From Spinellus fusiger (taxonomy: Eukaryota > Mucoromycota > Mucoromycetes > Mucorales > Phycomycetaceae): a stretch of 64,000 bases of DNA. The stretch covers positions 62,001 to 126,000 of the forward strand of contig JALLLS010000025.1 of NCBI GenBank assembly GCA_025094145.1. The letters run 5' to 3'. The notes below the pieces were generated by a model that made no database searches, was not told where the DNA came from, and saw only the letters and a program-made list of their open reading frames with translations. The translations under genes and the position numbers were made by a program. This document shows, piece by piece, positions 10,935 to 22,515 of the stretch (positions within the stretch are counted from its first letter, which is position 1; each line of letters begins with the position of its first letter).

Positions 10935-11426
10935 ATGTCTATTTCACCTACTGAAGAAACAACTGCTATTGAACAAGCAACCAATAATGAAGAAACAGCC
11001 ATCATCAAACAAACAGATAGTACCGAGAGAAATGTCACTATAGAAAAAACAGACACTACTGAACAGAAAAATATTATCGAGAAGACAGCCACTATCAAGG
11101 AAACAGACTCTAATAAACAAACTATTAATACTGAAGAGATACGCAATGCTGTTATACACGAGTACACCGTCAATGGCCCTACACAAAAGAGGATTGCTGC
11201 TGTAGTTGGTATTAGCGAATCAACTGTTTATAGAATCTTGAAGGCATACAGGGAAAGAGTCTCTCTTGAGCCCATAACTGACATTGAGACCAAGCCCATA
11301 ATTACCGAAGAAGTTGAGGTTAACTTGCAAGTAGAATCTCAATCTATCACAGACAATGAAGAAATCAAGCAGGAACAGGATCAATCCAGCTGTACACTTG
11401 ATCTTCAAACAAATGATGAAGCTTGA
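10935..11426 (+). CDS. Small helix-turn-helix protein, possibly transposon-derived
   Basis: Single-exon ORF, 163 residues from ATG 10935 (an in-frame ATG at 10818 is possible but adds a hydrophobic leader). Residues about 1-65 are Thr/Glu-rich imperfect repeats (TEETTAIEQ, NEETAIIKQTDSTE, TEQKNIIEKTA). Residues about 72-110 read IRNAVIHEYTVNGPTQKRIA then VVGISESTVYRILKAYRE, a plausible DNA-binding helix-turn-helix like those in transposase N-termini. The acidic C-terminus (about 45 residues) has no catalytic motif, and no DDE domain follows in frame. It sits between two Tc1-like relics. Either it is a domesticated DNA-binding domain or the surviving first half of a dead transposase; expression is unknown. 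Confidence 0.45.
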   Translation: MSISPTEETTAIEQATNNEETAIIKQTDSTERNVTIEKTDTTEQKNIIEKTATIKETDSNKQTINTEEIRNAVIHEYTVNGPTQKRIAAVVGISESTVYRILKAYRERVSLEPITDIETKPIITEEVEVNLQVESQSITDNEEIKQEQDQSSCTLDLQTNDEA

Positions 11427-11879
11427 AGTTCTCTTATAAAGAATTGTGGGTTCTCCTGTATTCATTAATGAATGTAAATATTGAATAGTGCTTCTCTGTA
11501 TGAAATGGGGTCATAGTATTAGTTTATTACTGACAATAGCAGCAAAACTATGCTTTAAAATAGATGAATAAACAAGAGTATATGACCAAGACATATAAAG
11601 TCCACCAATAAATATAGTAGTGGTGGTGTGCTGATACAGGGAAATATCAAATACTAAATGATAGTATTAATTATGCTAGATGAATATATAGTCCCATACA
11701 TTAAGTGACTAAACAAAAAATCAATTCTTTCTTTTTCTTTTTCTTTTTGAAAGATATAAGTACATCTATCAGTCAAAGATGTTCATAATAAAAGGTTCAT
11801 AGAATAACACAGGATTTAGAATAGTTGTTCTTTAGATGATTGTCTATATTCTTATTATAAAAATATCGATCAGTACTTT

Positions 11880-12480
11880 GTAACAGGATTTTTATTTTTA
11901 ATCACTCTAGTCCCTTTATCATTGCCCACAACTGTAAAACAAGGTTCATCAGACCACACGACGTTACTCCACCTCTCCACTCGCCAATCAGCCTGTTTTT
12001 TTACACTATTCTAATTGTCTTTGATTTTAAGTAAGTGTCATACCAGGTTGTCTTGATGGTGAGCATGAAAATACCCTGAGTTTATTCATATATTTTAGAA
12101 ATATGCTACGGCAACTATATACGCCTGCATCATTCATATTTCTCAAATGATATGTAATTGTTTGTATAGGGTTTCTGCAAATAGACAGAATGATAGCCAG
12201 TTTTGAAGTAGATAAAACCTTTTCAGGTCTTCCTGTATGTATTCTGAGTTGAATTGTGCCTTTGTTTTATACAATAAGACGATCCTGCCCACTGTACTCT
12301 TTAGGATGTCAAGATTGTCAGAAATCCCTTGATAGTTAGCATGTCTTCTCCATTGTCCTATAATTTGACCTCTAATAAATACATCATGCTCTTCTCTTTT
12401 GATAGGACTATATTTATGTTCTTGTCTAAGAGTTGGCTGATCTTTTTTTGATTGAAGTCATCTTCTGAATAAATTATGAA
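11880..12480 (-). pseudogene. Tc1-like transposase relic (copy 3)
   Basis: Reverse-strand translation in shifting frames gives GRPEKVLSTSKLAIILSICR, then a block with WRRVVW and DEPCFTVVGND-like residues matching the W-S-D-E first catalytic region of Tc1-type transposases. Several stops and frame changes show decay. Ends were not found. Confidence 0.65.
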
Positions 12481-13307
12481 AGAAAAGAGAAAAAATTTCT
12501 ATTTTATTTTTGAAGAAAAAATATAAAATGGTTCGCTGTCTACTCATTTATTATATGGAACTGTACTTTGCCAGAATGAGCATCTACACCAAGCCCGCCG
12601 ACAAGATCAACCATAAACTCAACAGCAAGATCAACAGCAAGCACCACAAGAGAAACTAACTTATCTATTTTCATTGTTTCCAGTACCTTTCTTAAAATAG
12701 AGATTCATAACAATATAGATTCGAAAAAACCCTCTACCACTATCTGGTTTAAAATCAAAAAGCACTTACCAAGAGAATATATATTTATTCAATACAGTAT
12801 TTGACTTGAATAGACTCAAGATAAAAAGGTAGGCAAAAAACATACATATGTATACATGAGACTCTCCCCTTACATAAAAAACTGTATATTGGCTATAGTA
12901 TGGAGAATCTACAAGATCCAAATAGAACAAGAAAACTTGCCTTTTCAAATTTCCTGAAAAGTGATGGATTTACAGCAGATACTAGCCTCCAACAACAAAA
13001 ATACTGCTGAGATATGTCTCCATCTATATTAAGGCATGCAGAGAGCATGTGAAGAAACGGTAAATATATTAGTAAATGGAGACAGAATATACAATAAGTA
13101 GAAAGAAAAAGAAACCACAATACGAGAAGTAGAAAGAAAATAACAAAAAACAAAGGTAAGAAGGTACCAGTGCAAGGTTAATACGACACACACACACACA
13201 CATACACATACACATAGAGTACATTAACACATTTTGAACCAATCATTTTTACTAATGTTATATTAGTGAAAAAAGGTATCCACACTTGCCAAAGTTGTGA
13301 AATTGTT

Positions 13308-13543
13308 TAGAACAGAGATGTGAATGCATCAAAGAATATCTATACAATTTCAGAATAGGTTTTAGAGGGTTACCACCGACCAGCTCCTTTCTTTCGAGAA
13401 GAATAGATATTCGTATTCATATTATATATCGCCACATCGAAAGTGGTTTCCTCTGGGATTCAGATATTTACAGCTAAATCTACATAATAATCTTTATTTG
13501 TTTAAAAACTAACATGAACACATCTCACTTTATTTTTGCTCCG
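13308..13543 (-). repeat. Dispersed repeat E, copy 1 (reverse)
   Basis: About 235 bp that is the reverse complement of 50163-50400 with scattered differences; shared landmarks are ggaaaccactttcgatgtgg and attgtatagatattctttga. No coding capacity; class unknown. Confidence 0.8.
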
Positions 13544-14930
13544 TCTCAAATCGATGTGTCATTTTTAAACAATTATAATTCCTCTCCTTTTATATCTCAG
13601 AAATCCTTAGGTGTGTAATATGGAATAAAGACACTATCACATGACTAAATAGAGAGAGATTTTCTCCTTCCCCATCTGTGCTCTGTGCTTGATCCTTTGA
13701 GAAACAACAACGGACTTTTCATTTTAAAAACTGTCTTGACTACAGCATAAGCCACAATGCACATTGAGCACAGACGTAGTCACTGTTCTGTTCTGTTCTG
13801 TTCTATTCCTTTGTATGAGAAAGTGTAAATGAGTGCATGTTTTCCATATCATAAAGGCAGAGGGCCAATGATTCATAGATGTGTAGTTATATAGGACTTA
13901 ATGTATATAGATATGAGCATAGGTATAAAGGGTTGAATTGCCAAAGAATGGAACAAATAGTGTTAAATAATGCATTATGGACCTGCTTAACATAAAGAGT
14001 GTGAGTGACTTGTTTCTATACTAAAACAACTTTTTCCTGTATGTGTTTGTAATATTAAGATACATTGGTCTTTTAGATATACCTTTTTTTAAAATAAATA
14101 AAATGAATAAAAAATAAAAAATAAAAAATAAAGACCCAAAAGTATTCAATTAGGTTTGGATCAGAATAGAGTAGAACTGTTATCTTCTGATTCTATCTAC
14201 TGCCCATATAGGTAGGTAGGTAGGTAGGTAGATGGACTGAATTGGGCCAAAGAAATGTTCCTTGGGAATCATGCATTGGTCATTTATTGGTGAAGGTGGT
14301 AGGGCTAAGAGTGTCTGTCCTTGATTTCCTAGTGTACGTCTCTTTTGTATCTCTTTTGCCAAGCTATTCTATATCTTCTATAAATACAAGTATAGGTATA
14401 TTGCTTTGCTAATCTCAATTGTCTTCCAATGGCCCTGTGCATGAGTGATATTGAAGCAGAGTACTAACTATAGAGACTTCTATAGTCAATATACCTTTGA
14501 TCTGATCATTAAACCTTTTTTAACTCTCAATAGGCATGTTCACATTAGCAGGATACGTTGGTACAATAGTCCTCTTTATTTTTATTTTTTATTTTATTTT
14601 AAATAAATAAATAAATAAAAATCATCAAGAATAAATAAGGTATTGATCGTAGGACTAATAAGTGACCCCAAAAAAGGAAATATATAAATATATACATATT
14701 TATTAAAAAAAGTTTCTCTCTTTTAAAAAAAAATAGGCAACGATAAAGAAAGAGGGTCCAAGTAGAGACAAACATTTTCTTGTATTTTATTCAGGAGTTA
14801 ATAGCCTATGTATTTTATTATTCAATAGATAAAAGACATTATAAAAAGTAAAACCCAAAGGCTGACATAAGCAACCAATGAATAAAGAATCGAAAATAAA
14901 TAAATAAAAATTGTTAAATTTATTCCGTAC
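13544..14930. other. Gene-poor AT-rich stretch
   Basis: No supported gene. It contains short runs of TAGG (about 14210-14230), AATA/TAAA runs (about 14090-14135 and 14575-14625) and scattered homopolymers. Confidence 0.5.
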
Positions 14931-14932
14931 TA

Positions 14933-15956
14933 CAGTCACACCTAATTGAATTTAATACTTTTGAATATATATTTGAGGAAATAGATAGGATATGTTTAAC
15001 ATTAAATAAAACACTTCACATTTGATATAGAAGCTTCAAACTTTCACACAATAAAGCTCAACATCTTTAATTATAGAAAATAAAATAAAATTAATATTAA
15101 TATAATTAATATTTCGTATGACCTCCTTTGGCATCAATGACTGCCTGGTATCTATCTATCATACTTTGAATTTATTGTTATGCAAGTTTAATACTAACTC
15201 ACTCCCACTCCTCTGTAAGTAGAGCCTTCAAACTCTCAACATTGGTAATAGCTACCCTTCTTAATTCAATTCGTCTTTCCAGAGCCCATCATACGTGTTC
15301 AACTGGGCTCAAGTCAGGACGTTGTATGTGATAGTAATCAAAGCCTCGAATCTGATACGTCTTTCTTCACTATCTAGCATAGGCCCTACTATGACAGCTA
15401 GCACACTTGCCCAGTCAAGTCATTTCTCTTTGTATTTTTCAGTCAAGGCCAGAGTGTGATTTAAATAAAAAGATCCGAACCTTAACTGATTGTAGTCGTT
15501 AATAATGGTGTTTCTATACACACTCACTTCAAACTTCAATATTCCCAATTTCAGTTGATTCTATGAGGCAAATAGACCTTTTCTAATGACCTTTTCCAGG
15601 TGTCTGAGGTCCTTCTCACTTGCTTATATATATTATGACTCTTTAAACGCAATGGTGACCCACTAACCTTGATGTTTCTGATACTATTTTGAACTGTGAG
15701 CTTTTTCATTTCAACTATGCTTTCAGTGACAGTCAATTTTAATCCAGCCTTCAACAGGTAATAATTGCCCCATCATGTTCTATCCTTTGCCTTGTTCTAT
15801 TCTCCACAAGTGTGAGTTTCTGACTATCTATCGGATATAGTGTATTGTCTTGACACTATTTAGAAAGAATAAGAGTTTTATGCAAAAACAAGTATCTTTT
15901 TTTTTATTATTATTATTAAAATTTAGGCAAGCATTAAATTCAATTGGGTGTGACTG
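14933..15956 (-). mobile_element. Tc1/mariner-like element with matched terminal inverted repeats (copy 2)
   Basis: Left end CAGTCACACCTAATTGAATT and right end (reverse complement) CAGTCACACCCAATTGAATT are near-identical and continue through TTAAT. Both ends abut TA dinucleotides (14931-14932 and 15957-15958), the Tc1/mariner target-site signature. Total length is 1024 bp. On the minus strand, the region 15315-15115 encodes the same LKALL...MIDRYQAVIDAKGGHTK transposase end as copy 1. The ORF is broken by stops and frameshifts, so it is not autonomous. Confidence 0.85.
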
Positions 15957-18900
15957 TATAATTGAAGCATCTTAAATTACTTTGTTTGGCTAGTAGATCA
16001 TGCGCTTACCCCTGATATATCCTTATATAGTAAGTGTATAAGATAAAAGGTAGAAATGCCGTTACTGTAAAGGGAAAAAGAGTGAAAATAGAAAGAGAAT
16101 GAGAAAGAGGAAAAAAAATGGAATATCACTAGTAAGCCAATAGTGAAGCCTATCAAGTGGTCGCCTTTTCTTCTTCTATTCTTTCTTACTTTCTATAGAT
16201 TAGAACAGAGCCAGGGTGACTATGGGACAAGGATGCCAATCAACAAAAGAAAAAGGACATTTGTATTTCTGTGGTGTAAAGAATCAATAGTAAACAACTG
16301 CCTATCGGCTGTGTTACTTTTACTAACCACAAAAACCATATATTTATTGCAACAGATATTATTATTATTATTATTATTTTGATTTGCAGAATGGGGCAGA
16401 TACTCTGTTTTATATCAAGTCAAAGAGAGTGGTTATTAAGTTTGTCTTATTCTTTAAGGCTATATGAGTGCATGAATAGTGTATATTCTCTCTTTTTTTT
16501 CTTTCTTTCTTTCTTTCAGTGTTTACTGTTCTCCCTTTATTCTATGTAGATCCTCCACTTTAGTAAGTCTATTGCATTAAAACTATAATACTCTTTTTCT
16601 TCTTCTGTTCACAATCTACTCTGTATCTGTAGTCTTATTTTTTAGTCTGCACACAAACACACCTATTTTGTTGTGAGTATAAAGATGTATGCTTAAAGGT
16701 GCAGTCTACTGTTTTGCAATTATATTTTTACCACTCTATTTGAGGGTGGGTAACAAATTAGATAACATCTTATGAATTTCTATACTTGTCTTGTTTATCA
16801 AAGTTAATTTTGTATCACTCCATCGGGTCTTGTATCTTTTTTTTTCTTTTTTCTTTTTAAATAAACAAAACAGTGGGCAGAGACAGCATTGAATTTGTTC
16901 ATGGTTATGGGTTTATGAGGTAGGGAAGGATGATCTTTTGTATACAGTTTGTTATTTTCTACCACAACCTTATTTGTAGGTCTGTTCATTTTTTTTTCAT
17001 TCTTGTTCATGGGAACATCCATTCTAACCTTGTGGCCATAAGCAAGGAGTACGTCTGTTACTCATTTAGGTGGACCAAATTCTTAAATGTTCTAATGTAT
17101 CTGCCAGGCTTGGGGCGCCCTCTAAAGCAAGAGAGGATGATAAAGGACTGTCTTGATCTCACACTGACAATGTCCAAGGCTATCCACAGCCCTATTATCC
17201 CTGGTCTTTATGTGCCTATATCTTGGGAATGCATACTGTTAGATATACAGTGGCACTTGGCCCTTGGAGTAGTGAAGGGGTCTACAGTTCCACCCATTGG
17301 AATTCAGGTAGGCTGCTAGAAGCCACACAAAGAAATTGAGATAAATGAGGTCATCTTTATACCTTGGACATCTTAAAGGTTTGAGTCACGGTTATGAAGA
17401 TACCATGGAGACAGGGCATAGTGTCAATGGCCACCAACTATGCTCCATCCCATGTTGAACTGTACAACAGAAGCAAACCTAAAGAGATATGCATTGATGT
17501 AGCATGTCTTGGTGAGCCATTGAGTGTACTTTGAATGGCCTCTACTTTTTGAACCCATTCTCACTGCTTTCTATATCAAGTTACTTTTTGTATTTCCTAT
17601 TGACAGCAGCTACAGCATACTGTGCTTGAATCTATGTTCATACTCCTTTTGCAGAATCAGGCTGTAGAGACATGGGCTCTCTGTAGTTTACATGGTCCTT
17701 GGGGATGCATGCATGTGGGTATGAATACAGGCTGTTGTTCTATTAAAGTACTAGGAACTAGAAGGATGTTTATTATATGATACTGCCAATAACAACAATA
17801 GTAATAACAATAACAATAACAATAACAATAATAGAGAGTGACTCCATTAGAAACTCCTACATGAAAAATAATAAGACTATTTGAAGGATCCACCCATTCA
17901 ATCTTATGGGTGTTGATCCCTAGCCAACACAGATCCGCCTTTGCATGGAGACAAGTAATAAATAGAAGAAAAAGAGGGTTACAATCATATCAGGATTTTC
18001 ATCCTTCAATCAATGCCTATAGACTGGCCACTCCCAGTGATCGTTAGCATAGAAGTGCATACATTTGTAGGTTTTCTTTTTTCATTTTTTTTTTCAATCT
18101 TACTAAAGAAATACCATGTGCATCTACCACTTGTTCCTGTGTTGGACAAATAAGAGATGGAAGGAGGGGACAAAAGTAACCTGATAATGCATAGACCATT
18201 GTCTCTTTTTGAATAATTCCAAGATCGTTCGTCAATGGTAACAATCAATAAAGACTTTTCTCCACAGGCCAGTTGTTTAAAAAAAAAGGCAGCAACGGCC
18301 CATGCATTGTTTATTTGCCTGTTTGCTTGTTTGCTTGTCGGACAGACATGTGAAGAATGAAACAGTGAAAAGATATCTCACCCCTATCATGGAAAATTCC
18401 AAGGATCACAATGGTATTGCACAAAGGAGACTTGTTAAGTGGACTAATGTAAGCAATTGTAATTTCAATCATCAATAGAGTTTCTATTTCTGATTCTTAT
18501 TGTCACTCAAAAGATGAAAAGAAGAAGAAAAGATGATCAAAGGCATTGCCACTGACAAACACACTCCTTGTCAATAAAATAGAAATAGAAATACAACTGA
18601 ACTCAACCGAGCCAAACAAGACAGAGACCTGTTCTTGAAACAAATTCCATCGCAATACTAACAAGAAAATACTAACAAGAAAATACTAACAAGAAAATAC
18701 CAACAAGAAAATACAGACAGACAGACCGGTGGGTGTGGGTGGGTGTATGTGTGGATTAGCATCTTTACTGGTCCTCCAAGCCGTGGTCACACTTTCTTTT
18801 TATGCTCCATGAGTGTCTTTGTAAAGAAAGAAAAAAAGTCAACGAGTCAGTGGGAGGGAAAATGACAAAGAATCATTGGTGGACAGTCTAAATACAACAC

Positions 18901-20700
18901 ACTCTCTTTTTTTTCTTTCTTTCTTACACCCTCTCCAAAGTGACGTAGGACAAACAATAGGTTTGTCAACAGAGTGATACGGACAAAGAAGGCAAATGTC
19001 ATGACAGAACAGAAAATGGAGGCTACATTATAATCTCCGATAATGCATACAAAGTGTATTACCTATGACAACCCTAGTACACAGCCATGGAGAGTCCACT
19101 TGGAACTGTGGGCTGTGCTGTATCTACTGAAGAGAAGGAGAGGACATTCATAAAAGGTCACACCTACACTCGATGTCTATGGATGCCTAAGAAGTGGCTT
19201 GTAGGTTTCTATTCAAAAGAGCAGGGTAGCAACCACTTTATCTCTATTGTTGGACAATGTAGTACGGTAACTCGTGTCATCCTTGTGTAACAAAATGTCA
19301 GTGCTTAATTCAACAGAGAAGAATCAACAACAAGGACTCCGGTAAAGAGGATACGCCAGTCTTGTTGATACTTGAACAAAGGTCGCTTGCACAGACCTCT
19401 CCATCTATCAGAGCCCACAGAAGAGAGAGAGAAAGAAAGAAAGAAAAAGAGCTTATCTATGCACAGGATAAAGTGAGGCAGATAGCACACACACACACAC
19501 ACACGCACACACGGATTGGCCCATGAAGAGGATAAAGTACAATTGACCCTTGGTGTAATAAAGAAAAGGGGTGCTTTGGAGGGTATTTCTCTTTTCTCTT
19601 TTCATGAGGGCTGTAATGGTCAAACAAAAGACCTTTGTTATTGACAGGCGGAATTTGGTTGAATCCTTATCACAGTGTGTTTTCTTTTTTTCTTTAATTT
19701 TGTACAAAAATAACCTGGTGATGGAGGAAAATTTTGATTTCATATCTTATCTTTTATGGTGAGATGTAGAGTAATCTATTCAGATTCATTGGCAAAAAGT
19801 GCTCTGTAGAAACGAGGCAAATAACAGTAGGAGAATGGAAGAATGGAGTACTAATAATGGAAGAATGGAAGAATGAAAGAATGAAAGAATAAGAAAATAA
19901 GAAAATAACAGAATAACAGAATAACAGAATAAGAATGGGTGTAGCTGTGCTGTCTGGAGTAGGCTGTAATTGTTGAGTCTTGGGATTTGGCAGTGACGCC
20001 AAGGGGGAATTTCAATGGGATGACAAATCTTTGCCTGTAGTGAGGGTGGGCAGGAAGACAGAGAAGTAATACCAGGACAAAAACAGGACTCTGCTGTCTG
20101 TCTGCTGGTGGGTGCACACAATAACAATGGAGTTGCTCTCTTCCTCCACAGAAACATTCTCCTTTCTCTACTGTCTCTTCTACTTGTGGGTGAAAGCCAG
20201 GACATGGAGTGACACGTGCAATAAGGCAAAAGATAGCTACTCTTGCTCACTTCCTACATAAAGGGCCTCCATAAGACTACTGTGTTTTTAATATGCATTC
20301 TGTAGATGAGTAACACAACACGGAACATAATTTAAATTAAGCTGCTAACATTTGTCCATTCCTAGGTGCCTATTATGATTTATTTGACAATATACCCTTG
20401 CATAGGGTAATTATGACACTACAAGTACTTATGCATGAGTAGGGGTGCTGATGTGATAAAGAGAAGAAAGAAAGAGAGAAGAAACAAGGAATATACTGCA
20501 TACAAAAGAGAGTAACTTTTTCCTAGAGAATGTCATTAAAAGACAGGTTGAGATGGGAGGAAAGATTACATAGTTAAGATGTGAAGAGAACATACACACA
20601 CAAAGAAGAAGAAGAGGAAGAGAGACAAAGAACGACAGAAAGAAACAATAGAAAGAAAAGAGACAAAACAGTAAGAACGAGGCAAAACAGTAGTAGAGAG
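15957..20700. other. Long gene-poor region with unassigned ORFs
   Basis: No gene is supported. Open frames worth noting are 16930-17319 (+, 129 codons, locally higher GC, includes YLPGLGRPLKQERMIKDCLD) and 19087-19290 (+, 67 codons). I recognise neither, and the first lies in a roughly 600-bp patch that looks like decayed coding DNA. Simple repeats include (TTA)n near 16355-16380, (AACAATA)n near 17785-17832, an AATACTAACAAGA-type repeat at 18654-18715 and (AC)n at 19486-19512. Confidence 0.4.
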
Positions 20701-20709
20701 ACAAGAGCC

Positions 20710-22231
20710 TTAGAGTGTAAGTGCAGTGTTGTACTGCCATGGTCGTAATGGAGGCAGTGTCAATTGCTGTCGTCTTTCTCTTGCTTTTATCTGATTTTCC
20801 ATTGGCTTCTGGTAGTGACCAGCCAGTGCAGTGACCCCCACTGAAGGAGAAACAACTGCTTCAGTGGGGATCAGTGGCTGGATAAGAGGGTTGGGCCTGG
20901 AAGCAGGGCTGGGGTCTACGACTGGCCGGGTCAGTTGTGGTGGCGTTATGGCTTCAGTGGGATAGTGATACGACGAGTAGACTCCTTCTGGGCTGGTGCT
21001 GGCACTTGTGTTTGTACTGCTGGTGTTGGCACTGGTCCTTAGACTACTCCCTTCACGAACACGTGCCCATTCCAGGTCTCTATTGGCTTCGTATTCACTG
21101 ACACCTATTGTTTGAGAAGGTAAACAGTCGTCAAGGTAATATAGATAGGTAATATAGATAGGTAATATAGATAGGTAAATAGGTTAGTATCTAGGCATGT
21201 AACTATAGATATAACTCTATGACTCTATAGATTTGTAACTCTATAGATAAAGGATATTAATCACTAATGCTCTGTCGGGTGGTACCCAATGGCTTAATGG
21301 TCCCTTCTCATGCAAATCTAGACAAGATGCATTCAATTCAACCCAATCCAGAACTCCCTTCTTACTTTGTCTGAGAGAACTATATTCCTGTTGCAAGCTG
21401 TTGATCTTCTCCTGTACTTGCTGAATCAATGTACGACGGAGATCTAACCTTTCCGACTGGCCCATGGAGAGAAGTAAGTCCACCAAAGCACAAGGTAATC
21501 ATGTCTTTTTTTCTTTTTTTCTTTTAAAATAGAAAAAAAGAAAAAAAGAAAAAAAGAAAAAAAGAAAAAAAGAAAGAAAATAGCTGCTCTTGATTCCTTA
21601 CATGAAATTGGTCATTTGCCATTTTATGCTGTGAACTAAGGATGTTTCTGTAATTTGTCTCCACAAGCGTATAGCTTATTTCCACCTCCTTCTTCTTCTC
21701 ACTGTACTTTGTCTTGATCTCCTCCATCAATCGGTGGTATTCTGGATGGCTGTGGTTCTTTACAGATTCTTCAATTTTCTCCAAATCAGACAATCTAAAG
21801 GGAGCACAACAGATTCAACTGCATTAAAAGACAACATGTCAAGGGCCAATTTTAACTTACCTCTGTTGAATGATGAAATCACGCTCAGCCTTTTTGGCCT
21901 CTTTGGCCTCTTTCGACATTCTTTGGGAGGTGTGACGAGTCTCCCGGTCAGTGTCCTCTCTTCCAAGGGGTTTTGAGGCATTATCTCGTTTCTTTTTATA
22001 AGGAGCTCTGGTCTTGCGTGGTTTTTTTCTTCCTGGCTCACTAGGGTGAGGGGAGGTGGTGCGCGTAGAATCACTCTTGGTTGGAGTGGATGTCTGGGGG
22101 TGGGCTTCACTTGAGTCTTTGGCAGTACTAGGTGAATCTGACCGTTGGGATCTGACAGATCTACGGGTAGATATTCTAGAAGGAGTGGAAGGATTCTCTG
22201 CTACTTCAGGCAACTGTTTAAATTGAGACAT
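20710..22231 (-). CDS. Sds3/BRMS1-family protein (Sin3-Rpd3 histone deacetylase complex)
   Basis: Exons (minus) 22231-21861, 21794-21602, 21456-21366, 21104-20710; 349 residues. Sds3-family proteins scaffold and stabilise the Sin3/Rpd3 deacetylase complex in the nucleus. The N-terminal 115 residues are Ser/Thr/Pro-rich with a basic patch (GRKKPRKTRAPYKKKR), likely nuclear-localising. The core is a coiled coil: RDFIIQQRLSDLEKIEESV, HPEYHRLMEEIKTKYSEKKK, then SERLDLRRTLIQQVQEKINS, followed by EYEANRDLEWARVRE. The C-terminus is Pro/Ser/Thr-rich. Exon 3 begins at CCAG|TCGGAA, which avoids a TGA in the frame further upstream, and ends at CAAA|GTAAGA. Intron 2 contains an (AAAAAG)n tract. Family call rests on the coiled-coil pattern, so it is good but not certain. 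Confidence 0.75.
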
Positions 22232-22515
22232 TGAAAGAGGAAAAAGAGGAAAGAAGAAGCAGACAGCACAAAGAAGAAAACGATCGTTCTTTTGATATTC
22301 ACTGTTGAGTTTAAACTTTAATCCCAGATACAAAAGAGGAAAGAGTTGGGTGATGGAGTGAGGGTAATTAAAAGTACCCAAAGCAAGGTAAGCCACCCGT
22401 CATATCCAGGCACGTGGGTTTGGATGATGTCACAAGACATAAAAGGCGGGTTCATTTTTCCCTTCTTTCTCCACGACACACACTTTGTGCTATCTTTGTT
22501 TTGATTCTTTTGTCC

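Noticed and set aside
21457..21490. Sds3-like exon 3 seemed to need a non-AG acceptor because a TGA precedes VDLLLSMGQ in frame
   Set aside because: A canonical acceptor exists at CCAG|TCGGAA, which drops those residues and keeps frame from exon 2.
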